64,000 nucleotides of DNA from contig NC_134961.1 of assembly GCF_965638725.1 (NCBI RefSeq), positions 1,054,001-1,118,000 on the forward strand, read 5' to 3'. The notes below the pieces were generated by a model. That model was not told where the DNA came from and made no database searches. It saw nothing but the letters and a program-made list of their open reading frames with translations. This DNA is from Aptenodytes patagonicus (lineage: Eukaryota; Chordata; Aves; Sphenisciformes; Spheniscidae). Of this stretch, positions 44,026 to 55,300 are shown piece by piece (the stretch's first letter is position 1; every line of letters begins with the position of its first letter). Position numbers and translations under genes: made by a program.

Positions 44026-45386
44026 GGTGCCCCGGCAGCACCGGGCTGCACCGAGCCGCGCCGAGCCCAGCCGCGCCGCTCCGCCCGCCCCGGCGCCGCC
44101 GCCGGCCCCGCCCTTCCCCTCGGCCCCGCCCCGGGACACGCCCTTGTCCCTTAGCCCCGCCCCTCCGCGCTGGACACGCCCCCTCCGGACCCCTCGCCCC
44201 ACGCCCTCGGCTGTCCCCGGCGCAGGGACGTGTCCCGCCCCGGCGAGGGCACCGTGAGCGGGGCAGAGACCCCCCCCGCCCCGGCGCAGCGGCTCCCCGG
44301 GACCCTCCTCGGACCCTCCCGCCCTTGGGGCTGACCCCCGGCGCCGGAGCCACCCCAGGGCCGACCGTCCCGGGGGGCGCAGCCCCTTTCCCTGCCTCCC
44401 GCAGAGATTCGGGGTCGCCAGACCGCCCGCGGGCACCCGCGGCTGCGACCCCCCGCCGTCGCCCATATTTCCCGCCGGAGAGAAGGGCGGCTGTTCCCCC
44501 GGGCAGAGAGGACGGGGCTAGCGGGAGGTTTCCAGTCCCGCGGGCTCAGCACCCTCGCCCCCTCCCCGGCCTCGCAGCCGGCGGGGAAGAGGAACCTTCG
44601 CGTACAGACGGCTGCCGGGGGAAGGGACGAGAGGAGAGCGCCGGACCCGAGCCCTCCGGGGGAGCCCGGGTCTCCTTCCCCGCCGCCCGGGGCCGCGACA
44701 CTCGCGTGCGCACGGCGAGCGCGGACGGGACGTGACACGGCCCCCCCCCGCCGCGTCCTCCCGCGCGCCGCGGGGCCGAACCTCTCCGCTGACCGGGGTT
44801 TAAAAGCGCCAGCCCCGGTAACGAAGGCGGGAGGGAGACGCGCTTGGCACCGATTATCCCCCCCCGCTCGGGGAAAGCTCCCGCCCGCGGCGCTAGCGCA
44901 GCCATCCCGGGTGCAGAAAACCCTTTGTTTCGGTTCTCCCGTTACGTTCCCTCCGCCCGGGCGGCACAACAGCCCTCGGAAGGGAGCAGGAGACCCCGAG
45001 CACGGGGCACCGGGCCGCCAACCCTGCCGCCGGGCGGCTGCTTCCCGAGGCCGGGCTGCCTCAGCCCCTCTGCGGGAGGGTGCCGCGGGGTCCGGCTGGG
45101 CCTGGCTCCCCCAAACCGGCCCGGGGGGGGACGACACACAAGCTCTTCCCGACAAGGGCCCCGTCTGCCGCTCCCTTCCCCTGGGTCTCCTCACGGAGAC
45201 CCGCGCTCGTCCCTTGCCTGGCACAGCTGCCCTGCGCAGGGGCTCTCCCGGTGCTTCCCCCCCCCCCCCCCCCGGGGCCGCCGCGCCGGGGCTCTGCTGG
45301 GGGTTCCCCTCCCCGGCAGCTAAAATACCGCGGTCGCCCCCAGCGGCCCAGGCGCCGCGGGCCGCGGCAGCCGAAGCCCGGGGTGA

Positions 45387-46141
45387 CACCTGCACTTTGG
45401 CCACAACAACCCCCTGCAGCGCTACAGGCTTGGGGAAGAGTGGCTGGAAAGCTGCCTGTCGGAAAAGGACCTGGGGGTGCTGGTCGACAGCCGGCTGAAC
45501 ATGAGCCGGCAGTGTGCCCAGGCGGCCAAGAAGGCCAATGGCATCCTGGCCTGTATCAGAAATAGTGTGGCCAGCAGGAGCAGGGAAGTGATCGTGCCCC
45601 TGTACTCGGCACTGGCGAGGCCGCACCTCGAATACTGTGTTCAGTTTTGGGCCCCTCACTACAAGAAGGACGTCGAGGTGTTAGAGCGTGTCCAGAGAAG
45701 GGCAACGAGGCTGGTGAGGGGTCTGGAGAACAAGTCTGATGAGGAGCGGCTGAGGGAACTGGGGTTGTTTAGCCTGGAGAAGAGGAGGCTGAGGGGAGAC
45801 CTCATCGCTCTCTACAACTACCTGAAAGGAGGTTGTAGCGAGGTGGGTGTTGGTCTCTTCTCCCAAGTAACAAGCGATAGGACGAGAGGAAACGGCCTCA
45901 AGTTGCACCAGGGGAGGTTTAGATTGGACGTGAGGAAAAATGTCTTTACTGAAAGAGTGGTGAAACATTGGACCAGGCTGCCCAGGGAAGTGGTTGAGTC
46001 CCCATCCCTGGAGGTATTTAAAAGACGAGTAGATGAGGCGCTTAGGGACATGGTTTAGTGGGCATGGGGGTGTTGGGTCGACGGTTGGACTCGATGATCT
46101 TAGAGGTCTTTTCCAACCTCAATGATTCTGTGATTCTATGA
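45387..46141 (+). mobile_element. CR1 LINE, 5'-truncated but well preserved
   Basis: About 755 bases. An open frame (methionine-started part 45477-46058, 193 aa) matches the C-terminal part of CR1 reverse transcriptase: [66 protein letters not shown] and EALRDMV. The sense continues upstream of that methionine ([16 protein letters not shown]). After the stop comes the standard 3' UTR and terminal GATTCTGTGATTCTATG. The uninterrupted frame and close match to the family suggest a fairly young insertion. It lacks the 5' UTR, ORF1, endonuclease and most of the reverse transcriptase, so it is not autonomous. Confidence 0.95.
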
Positions 46142-46180
46142 CACCGCCGCCCTACGGCAGCCGCGTCCGGCAGCGGCACC

Positions 46181-46190
46181 GCGCATGCGC
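46181..46190. promoter_or_regulatory. DNAJA3: Candidate NRF-1 site in the DNAJA3 promoter
   Basis: GCGCATGCGC is a perfect NRF-1 palindrome about 140 bases upstream of the DNAJA3 ATG and 40 bases after the CR1 end. A near match, GCGCAGGCGC, lies at 46299-46308. NRF-1 control would suit a mitochondrial chaperone gene. Binding is inferred. Confidence 0.6.
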
Positions 46191-46329
46191 AGCAACGGGC
46201 GCCCGGTACCGGCGCGGCGGCGGCGCGGGGCTAACCGCGCAGGCGCGCTGCCGTCCCCCCTCCGCCCGCGCAGCGCGTGCCGTCGCGCGTCGCCGGTGGC
46301 GCAGGCGCAGCGCTGCCGCGCGGGCCAAG

Positions 46330-49300
46330 ATGGCGGCCGGGAGCTCTTCGCGCTGGCTCGGGGCGGCCGCCGCCGTCGCCGCCGCCAGGAGCCGCGGGCC
46401 GGGCGAGGGGCGGCTGCCGCTCGTCTGGCTCGTCCGGGGGCTGGGCGTCCCGCCGCCTCCCGCCGCCGCCTCGGCCCGCGCCGCCCGCCGCCTCCTGCCG
46501 CTGTGCGCCGGGCTCTGCGCCGCGGGTGAGCGGGGCCGGGGGCGGCGGGGCCTCGGCGGGCCGGGGCGGGGGGCGGCGAGCCGCGGGCTGTCGTGCCGGG
46601 CCCGGGCGGGGGCCGGGCCCCTTCCCCCGGCCTTGTCCCGCCTCCTGCCCTCCGCGGCGCCGTCCCGGCCCTCACCCCGGCCCCTCTGCCCTCCTCTCCC
46701 GCAGGGACGAAGCGCGTCGCCGCCGCCTCCTTCCACAGCAGCGCCGCGGCCCGCGCCACGGAGGACTACTACCAGGTGCTGGGGGTGCCCCGCACCGCCA
46801 CCCAGAAGGAGATCAAGAAGGCCTACTACCAGGCACGTCCGACCGCGGGCCCTGCCGGGAGGGGGACGGGACCCTGCCGGGGGGGGGAGACACCCTGCCG
46901 GGGGGACGGGACCCTGCCGGGGGGGGGACCCTGCCGGGGGGGGGACTCTGCCGGGGCAAGGCGGGCGACCGCCGGGCCGCGGCCGAGGGCCCGTAGCCAG
47001 ACGGAGGAGTCGTAGCCGCCCGCAGCCTCCCTTGTACGGCAAAGAGCAAAAAAGCCTTTGAGATCCCTGCGTTTGGACCCGCTGGGGGCGAGGGGAGGTA
47101 GCGGTGGGAAAGCTCGGCAGATGGGTTTGGGGATCTCTCCAGAAGCGTGGTCCTCCCGCGCTGTCATCTCGGGTCTCTTTCCCGAAGGGCCTGGGACTGC
47201 TGAAGAGATTCAGGAGCAGCTTCTGTAGTTCCGTATGTTGGGATGATAACGGAAAATGAAGGCTTTTAGTTCCCTAAAATACAGATAGTGAGTGCCAAGC
47301 CTTGCCTAATGTGTTTTTCCTGGCATGTGAGATAACGCTAAAGTAAATTACTTCTGTCTGTCTCTAATAGTTTGATTTTTGTTGTTTAGCTGGCAAAGAA
47401 ATACCACCCTGATACAAACAAGGATGACCCTAAAGCTAAAGAGAAGTTCTCCCAGCTGGCAGAAGCCTACGAGGTAATATGCAGGATTTTATCCTCATGA
47501 AAAGGAAGAAAGATTGGAGGGTAGATGAGGCGAACCACTTCTTCTTGGGTGCCTTTCCTGTAAAACCATGGCTGTTTTTTCATTTCCTGTACTTTAGGCG
47601 CGAGTGTCTCTGTCCCAGCGGTGTCTCCAGGAAATTACTTAGCCCAAGTATCTGATTTAGCTGGATACGTTTTGGGCCGTTTGAATTTGTGCTCTTCCTT
47701 AGCAGTGAGCGACTGGCAGGGATGCCGTGGTCGCTGCGGTGGAATTATCGGTCAGCTTAAACAAACCGACCTGTCGGCAGTTACTAGCTGTTTGAGACGG
47801 AGGTGCCTTCCACCGTGCTGCACCCCAGCCCCGTTTCTTCCTGCTCTTCGGCTTGTTCAGAAATCTTCCCCTGCTGCTTTTTGCGCTCGTGGGTTTTCAA
47901 ATTTACCCCGGCGCTCTTACCACTTAATACACGCGATATAGTAATGATCAGCTACGGAATGGAAGTTAGCCTTGCTTATTATAACTTGGTAAGATCTTGT
48001 CATTTTCCTGACGACGAGCTGAGAGATACCGGGGAAGAAGGAGCTTTTTGGTAATTCGCATGCTGCCGAGAGCTGGATGCCCTCCTGATGACGGGGAGGT
48101 CTGAGAACGTGGCCTTGTGGCGGTAACGCCAGTAGCCTTGAATTCTCCCGGGAGGTGCCGCTCTGCAGGTACAGGCTGTCCAGTCGCTCGGGATCTGGAC
48201 AGCGTCCTGACGGCCTCGTTCTTTTGCCCCAAAGGTATTAAGTGATGAAGTGAAGCGGAAACAATACGATGCGTACGGCACGGCTAGTTTTGATCCTGGC
48301 GCAGCAGGTGCCGGCGCTGGGCGGCAGTACTGGAGCAGCGGTCCGTCGATTGATCCGGAAGAGCTTTTCAGAAAAATCTTCGGAGAGTTTTCGGGATCCC
48401 CTTTCGGCGATTTTCAGAACGTCTTTGACCAGCCACAGGAGGTATGAAGCGTGTTTATTTTCTGAGTAATGAAATGAAAACGAGAAATGAAAAAACACAA
48501 AAGCTGGAGACGGACGCTGGCCTGTCACAGACTGCTCCGGGAGCGAGCTTAAGCAAAGGATTTCCTTCTGGGAATGTCAGCACACGAGCGTCCCGTTGTA
48601 TGGGTGGGAGAGTCACGTATTTTTGGTAAGCCGTGTGGGTGCGTTCTCCACATGACCAGATAGGGTATTTTCTTCTTCCTGGGCTTCAGCTACTTCATTT
48701 GGTGTTCACTGGCACCAGTTGGTGCTGCCAGACAATTCCATCATTGTAGAGGCATCTTTGCTGCTGTACGTTGATTTACATACGTCTGCTTTGATCTGTA
48801 ATGCTAAAACCCACAAAATACCTTCAAACTATAAAACAAGCCTTCCAGCGTTAGGTTTGACTGCTTAATTGTCTTAATTTTGCAACTTAATTGGCTTAAC
48901 TTTGCAGTGGAGCCCATAATAAAGCAAGACCCATTTCTCGTTCTTTGTACCGCAGCGAAATGCTCTTTTAAGTATTGACAGTGTTGGTTCATGTGCTGCC
49001 TTCGGAAACGCGTGCTATTTGGTACTTCTGGCTTTACTAAAAACGGCCTTTCTACCATAAACAGAATTTCCTGTTTTGTGCGGTCATCCTTGCTGACGTA
49101 AAGAGTTTATTGAGGAAGAACAGATACTTTCATTGGGATCGAAAGCCTTCTCCCTCACCTGTTGCTGCATTCCCATGAAAGAAAGCCTTTAGAAGTACTG
49201 AGAGTTTTCCTGAGGGCAGAAAAACGCTTGACTTCTATTTTTACTTCCTTCTTTTCTGTTTTTATACCTCGTTTCTGCTACACAGCTGCTCATCAGACTG

Positions 49301-52300
49301 GTGTAATCGTCATCCCTGTAATGTCTGCTATCCTTTTGTACCCCTTTTTATTTCTGTGAGACAGATTATCGCTTCCTCAGGTGAGGCAGAACCCTTCTGA
49401 ATCTGTTTCTTCTCCCCCCCCCCCCATTACCTGGATGTATTTTAAGCATTGTTTGATATTTGGCCTAAAACAATTTCAGTCTGCTCAAGACCCCATCGCG
49501 TATCAGTTGTAGATTGATGTCCGTGTTTCCTGTACAGTATATCATGGAACTGACATTCACCCAAGCGGCAAAAGGTGTTAACAAGGAGATTGTGGTGAAC
49601 ATCAACGACTCCTGTGAGCGATGCAATGGTAAAGGACACGAACCTGGTACCAAAGCCCAGCGCTGTCACTACTGCAGTGGCACGGGCATGGTAAGTGCTT
49701 TTTAAGACACAGGTTCTGCTGCGCTTTTCCTTGTTGGGGCAAGTCAGCGAAAAATTCTCACTACAATCATCAGCTTATCTTGGGTGAAGCCGAGTTAATG
49801 CGGACTTGATGTTAACAGGCACTAGGAAGATTTTCTTTGTATTAAAGCAGTGCTCTGCCCAGCTGAAAGCACGAGCCTTCAGGGCTAGATCATCTGGTAT
49901 CGTACACCCAGCAAACCGTATTTATATAACGTAACCGTTCTGAAATTACTTGGGCATTAAGTGGGATACTTTGAATTGAGGGGTGGAGGGAGGAGGAAGG
50001 TGATGATAGCCTAAGGGTAATCATGAAGTAAGAAGATGCATGCTACTTACAGTAAGTAAAGAAATGAACACCTCTGCTATGAGGAAAGGCTGAGAGAGTT
50101 GGGGTTGTTCAGCCTGGAGAGGAGAAGGCTCCGGGGAGACCTTATTGCAGCCTGTCAGTACTTAAAGGGGGCTTATAAGAAAGATGGGGAGGGACTTTTT
50201 AGTAGGGCCCGTAGCAATAGGACAAGGGGGAATGATTTTAAACTGAAAGAGGGGAGATTCAGACTAGATACAAGGAAGAAATGTTTTATGCTGAGGGTGG
50301 TGAAGCACTGGCACAGGTTGCCCAGAGAGGTGGTGGATGCCCCATCCCTGGAAACATTCCAGGTCAGGTTGGACGGGGCTCTGAGCGACCTGATCTAGTT
50401 GAAGATGTCCCTGCTCAGTGCAGGGGGGTTGGACTAGATGACCTTGAAAGGTCCCTTCCAACCCAAACCATTCTATGATTCTATGATGGAGCTTCAGGCT
50501 TTCAATTTCCACACATCAAAATGGGTACCGGCAATCAGTCTGTGACCAGAGGACCTTTCTGCGCAGAACAGGTGTAGCTGGTCAGAGGAGACTGCAAGCT
50601 CTTCCCACCATTTCTTCATGTGCTTCAATCTGATGGGTGGCTTTCACAGTTCAGGCTATAGCTTGGTCTCCATAATGTTTTCCTGGACGCTGGCAATAAT
50701 TCATGCAAGTGGATTGTCCTTGGATTCCTCAAAATACAGATGTTTGTAGTTCCTTGTGAATAGCACTGTAAGGAGCTTTGTTCCTGCTTGCGCATTAAAG
50801 CCTAGAGATGGAAAGCGTCGTGCTTCCCTTCCCCTCGCCGTGAGACACCTGCTCATAGTGATGGTTGTCAGTGGAAATCGGAATGCGATGGCAATTGAAT
50901 CTGATCCAGCTTCTCACAAGCAGCATCCTCTTTGGATTTCTGGGCCAGCTCCACCCCTTGCTAAAGGGTATCGCTCTCCTGTCAGGTTGCATGTGCAATT
51001 AGAGGGACTCAGATGTGCTGGGCCAGTCACTGGCAGTGTTTTGTGGAAGTGAAAAGTACCGTCTCAGTACCAAATATTTGTACCATCTGTGTTTTCTTCA
51101 CTAGGAGACAATAAATACCGGCCCTTTTGTAATGCGATCTACGTGCCGACGATGTGGCGGTCGTGGTTCCATCATAACAACACCGTGCGTAGTATGTCGA
51201 GGAACGGGGCAAACCAAACAAAAGAAGAGAGTGATGGTTCCTGTGCCAGCTGGTTAGTGGGGTACTTGTGTGCTGCTCTCTGTTAAATGACTATAGTTCT
51301 TTGCTTCCACTCGGCCAACAGCAAGGCACTTGCCTCCAAAGCGTGGCTGGTCCCTGCCAGGTACGAATGTGAGAGCAACGTAAGTTGTTTTGCTGCAGAG
51401 AAGTTATCTTAAGAGCAAAGCAGGTTGATAGCTTGGCAATTGAAAGGGTTAGTAATGAGATGAACTTTCTGGCCACGGTTATAAATGTTTGCTTTGCCCT
51501 TCCTGAGCTGTTTTGGTTCTTGCGTGGATCCTTCTAGGCAGCTTTTGAAGAGTGAAACTCAAAAGATTTTGCTGCCTTGGGTCTTTCGTTTGTCCTTGAT
51601 GAAGCTTGGGGGGAGGTGGGAATCTTGAAAGCTCGGCTCAGAAAGGAGCGCTGGTGGCCGTCCTCACCAAAGAGGGTAAAATGGGTGGTGGGGCTGAAGG
51701 CTTGCTTCTTTGAGACCGCCCTGGGTGAGCACCCTGTAATTTTCCTGCAGCTTGTGGAGGCTGCCCCGCGTTCCTTAGTCGGATGCGTTTCCCTAAAGAA
51801 TTCTGTAAGGGATTGAAGTAACGAGCCTGCTTGGCATGTAGCGATCACCTCAGAGGTATAAACGTGTCCTGACACCTCCCTCCTTTGGCCACGGCTCCTG
51901 TGGAGAGTGTTAACTGTGCTGCCCGCTGGTAGGTCTTGTGCCTCGTGCTCCTGGATGTGGAGGTGCTGCTGTGGTGGCAGGCTTTTGGGGATGGCAAGAG
52001 GTCTGAAGAGAAAAGCTGTAGGTATCCAAGTAACACGTGGATTATAAGGTGACATTCCCTCTTTTTTTCTGATTGCAGGCGTTGAGGATGGGCAGACAGT
52101 TCGGATGCCTGTGGGGAAGAAAGAAATTTTCATTACGTTCAGGGTACGTATCGTTATATTGTAGGCTGTTTCCATCACTTAAGTTGGTTGCTTGTTCCCT
52201 TCGCAACTGCCTGGGAAGTCTGACTGAATGGGGGACGGAGGAGGAAGAGCGAGTGATCCTTTGAAACAGCTGAGGTAACACGATCCACGTGAACTTTGAG

Positions 52301-55300
52301 ATAGCAGAAGATCTGCATTGTAACAAGTGGTGTAACGTTAAGTCTGCTCATGAAGAATCGCGCTGCTTGTTCCAGGACGAGGCCCTTACGGTAGCGTGCA
52401 TCAAAATTCAGAGTAGGTCCTTGATGCCTTGAGTCTTTGAGTTGGAAATGTGAAGGAGCTGTCTGCTTGCAGGGGTGGGAGCGCCGAGGAGGGCTGCGGG
52501 AATGCCCGTGAGAGGCTGGCTGGTTGTCTCCTTTTGCAGATACATGTTAAGTGCTGCTTTGCACATGTTTTGTAGCCGGGGCCCTCTTCTCCTGTAGGTA
52601 TCCTGTCATACGCATCCCTGTCAAGGAGGAAACTTTTTTCAGCACCTTTTTTGTGGTGCGGGAGGATTTAATTCTCTTCCAGCCTGCGAGGCCACTGCTA
52701 AGGTGCTTGCCTCCCTCTTCTCTTCTGGCTTTCCCCGGTTCAGGGTGCTGGACAAGGCAGTGCCTTCTCTGTCTCTGCAGAATCACCCTGACACTGATAA
52801 ATTAACAACAGGATTAGGGGAGGGAGTTGCTGAGATAGGAAGCAGGCATCCTCCTAAGCCTCTGGCTAATTACAGATATGTCAAGATCTGTGTTTTTCTA
52901 AAGGGCCGAACGTTAACTTGGACTTCTTAGCCGTGCAGTTTTGTGGATGATAAAGGGTCTGACTGCAGCATTCTGGCAGGTTTTATTATGAGAACTTTCA
53001 AAGCCATTTACCGTGAGAACTTCATGGCGTTGTGCTCACTTCTGTTTGGAACTGCCTGCCTTTCAGGTTCAGAAAAGTTCTGTGTTCAGAAGAAATGGAG
53101 CAGATATCCATTCGGACCTCCTTATTTCAATAGCACAGGCTGTTCTGGGAGGCACAGCCAGATGTCAAGGCTTGTACGAGACAATCAATATCACGGTAAG
53201 TACCATTACGTGGAAGAGCTTGGGCATAAATCGAAGTGGGACAGCAGAGACTTCTCCTTTGCTGCAAAGATGGTGCAAATCTCCTAAGTCTGCCAGTATC
53301 GAGTTTCAGACTTCTTTAGGGTTGAGTGTCGGGTAGTTTGTGACCTGCTTGGTCACACCTCCTTTCCTATCGCTGTGTAGGGACAGGGAAAGGGCGGGCC
53401 GGGCGGATCGCTGGACAAATCCCATCCCAGGTCTACAGACTGCGCGAGGTTCTTTACTCGTTCCTTCAGAAGCCTTCCCGTCATTACTGACTTGGCTTCT
53501 GAATGTGTCCAGATGCATGAACGTACCAGATCTCTCCCATCCTACTTTGAAGCTTGCTGGAGCAGTAGTTAATTACTGTAGACAAGTAATGTAATTACTA
53601 TATAAATGGTTAAACTAGAGTAATAAACGTGACCCCTCTGTGTCCACAGATACCCCCTGGTATTCAGCCAGACCAGAGAATTCAAATGAGCGGGAAAGGC
53701 ATTCCCAAGGTTAACAGCTACGGCTACGGAGACCACTACATTCACATAAAGATAAAAGTTCCTCAGTAAGTAGAGCTAATGCAGCTTTTTGTGAAATCTT
53801 GAACTTTTCGCAAAAAACGTTGTTCAGAAAGATTTTGTGAAAATTCCTTACTGCTTTATCAAGATCATTAATTTCTCACTCTGCTTTTAATTCTGATGTG
53901 AGGTAGACTTTTTTTTTTTTAATGATACCATTTGGCAACCCAGCTCTAAAAATCCTAAACCCTGGAAATGCATAAGTAGTTCTTCACCTGCGTGTTTGCC
54001 TGGCTGACTGCGATTCTGTCTGGAGCCCGGTTACATAAATTCAGTGTTCTGGCTTATAATGCGTCTGTGCTCTCACACCTACAGCTTCAAGGAACTGAAG
54101 TCCTTGGCAGTTGCTTTTCAGGCTGCTTGGCCGCCCTCTGCTCCGGTGGTGAAGGAAACTTTTTAGCTCGTATTGCTGCACTTGGCAAGGGAGGTAATTT
54201 CCTGAGGTCTCCCCACCAGATGTGTGTTCTGTTGCAGCTCCACACGGTTCTTAGCACTTACTTTGGGTTTTTTCACTGCAGTTTGGTGAAATGCAGTGGG
54301 TCATATCTCTTCTCTTCCACTGAGACTTATTCTTTATAGATTGCTCATTTTAAGAGCACCGTTAGGGATTCGCAGTGTCTGCCAGGTGTATTTCCAGTAG
54401 CTGCCTCTCGTGCGTGCTGCTGGAGAAGGTTAAAGAGGTCTGTTGATACATCTGTCCCTAAAGGCAGCTGTAACTGACACCTCTGTCCTCAACCTGCAGG
54501 AGGCTGACGGATCGCCAGAGAGCCTTAATGATGAGCTATGCCGAGGACGAGGCAGATGTGGACGGCACGGTGAACGGAGTCACAAATACAGCGTCAGGTG
54601 AGTGGTGGGAAGTAGCGCTTCTTCCTCATGGAGCTGGCGTGGGAGTGCAGAGTGCTTCCTCAGGGCTCCTGGGGAGGAAGGTGAGCCAAGGTCACCTTGA
54701 GACAGCGTGTCGGCACAACCTGCCAAGCATGTTATATTGGAAATAGTTTTAGTATGATGTTAATAGGTTGTAGCACAAAGCAAGGAGGTAGCCTCTTCCC
54801 AGAAAGCTTTACTCGAATACTTACTGGGCAAATCTGTGCGTGAATAGAGAGCAGGTATCGAGATACTCCGGGGTCCTGACAAGTTGTGGTGAGTCTCGCT
54901 GTGGTGATGAAAGCCTTCTGCTCCCTGCTTCTGCCCCTGTGCCAGAAGTAACTTGTCTTAGTAGCAGAGGTACAAAAAGACAATGTGCTTCAGGCCAATT
55001 TTCTGTGTGAGCTAATCCGTTGTGCTTCTGACTGCAGTGGGGATGTTTCTCCTTGAAAGCTGAAGGGAGTACTGCTGTCAGGGCTGCTCTAAGCCATGCT
55101 CTCTGCACACGGGGGAATCTTCGATAGAAATGTTCATTGGTGCTGAGTGTTGGCTCCAGCCAGTGGACAGCGTCCGGCGCGATGGAGGGAGTGAAGTCAG
55201 CTGGGAGCTTTGTAAAGCTGCTCTTTCAGCTCCAGATCAAAAATTTTGATTGAGCAATTACGTGTTTTAAGTTTCAGGGGTGAGGTACCTGGCATCAACA

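Larger units (their letters stand above)
44026..46329. other. Divergent CORO7-DNAJA3 intergenic region, CpG island
   Basis: The CORO7 ATG (minus) and DNAJA3 ATG (plus) point away from each other across 2.3 kb. Both flanks are CpG-dense with GC boxes. On the CORO7 side this extends to about 45370 and includes a run of about 16 C at 45258-45273. The middle third is taken up by a CR1 insertion. The last 190 bases before DNAJA3 contain NRF-1-like motifs. No other gene is visible. Confidence 0.7.

Noticed and set aside
45477-46058. 193-aa open frame as a possible host gene
   Set aside because: It is the C-terminal piece of CR1 reverse transcriptase followed by the CR1 3' end, so it is a transposon remnant.
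45380-46148. TGACACC at both sides of the CR1 as a target-site duplication
   Set aside because: CR1 elements usually lack clear duplications, and the left copy seems to run into sequence belonging to the CR1 itself, so the seven-base match may be chance.
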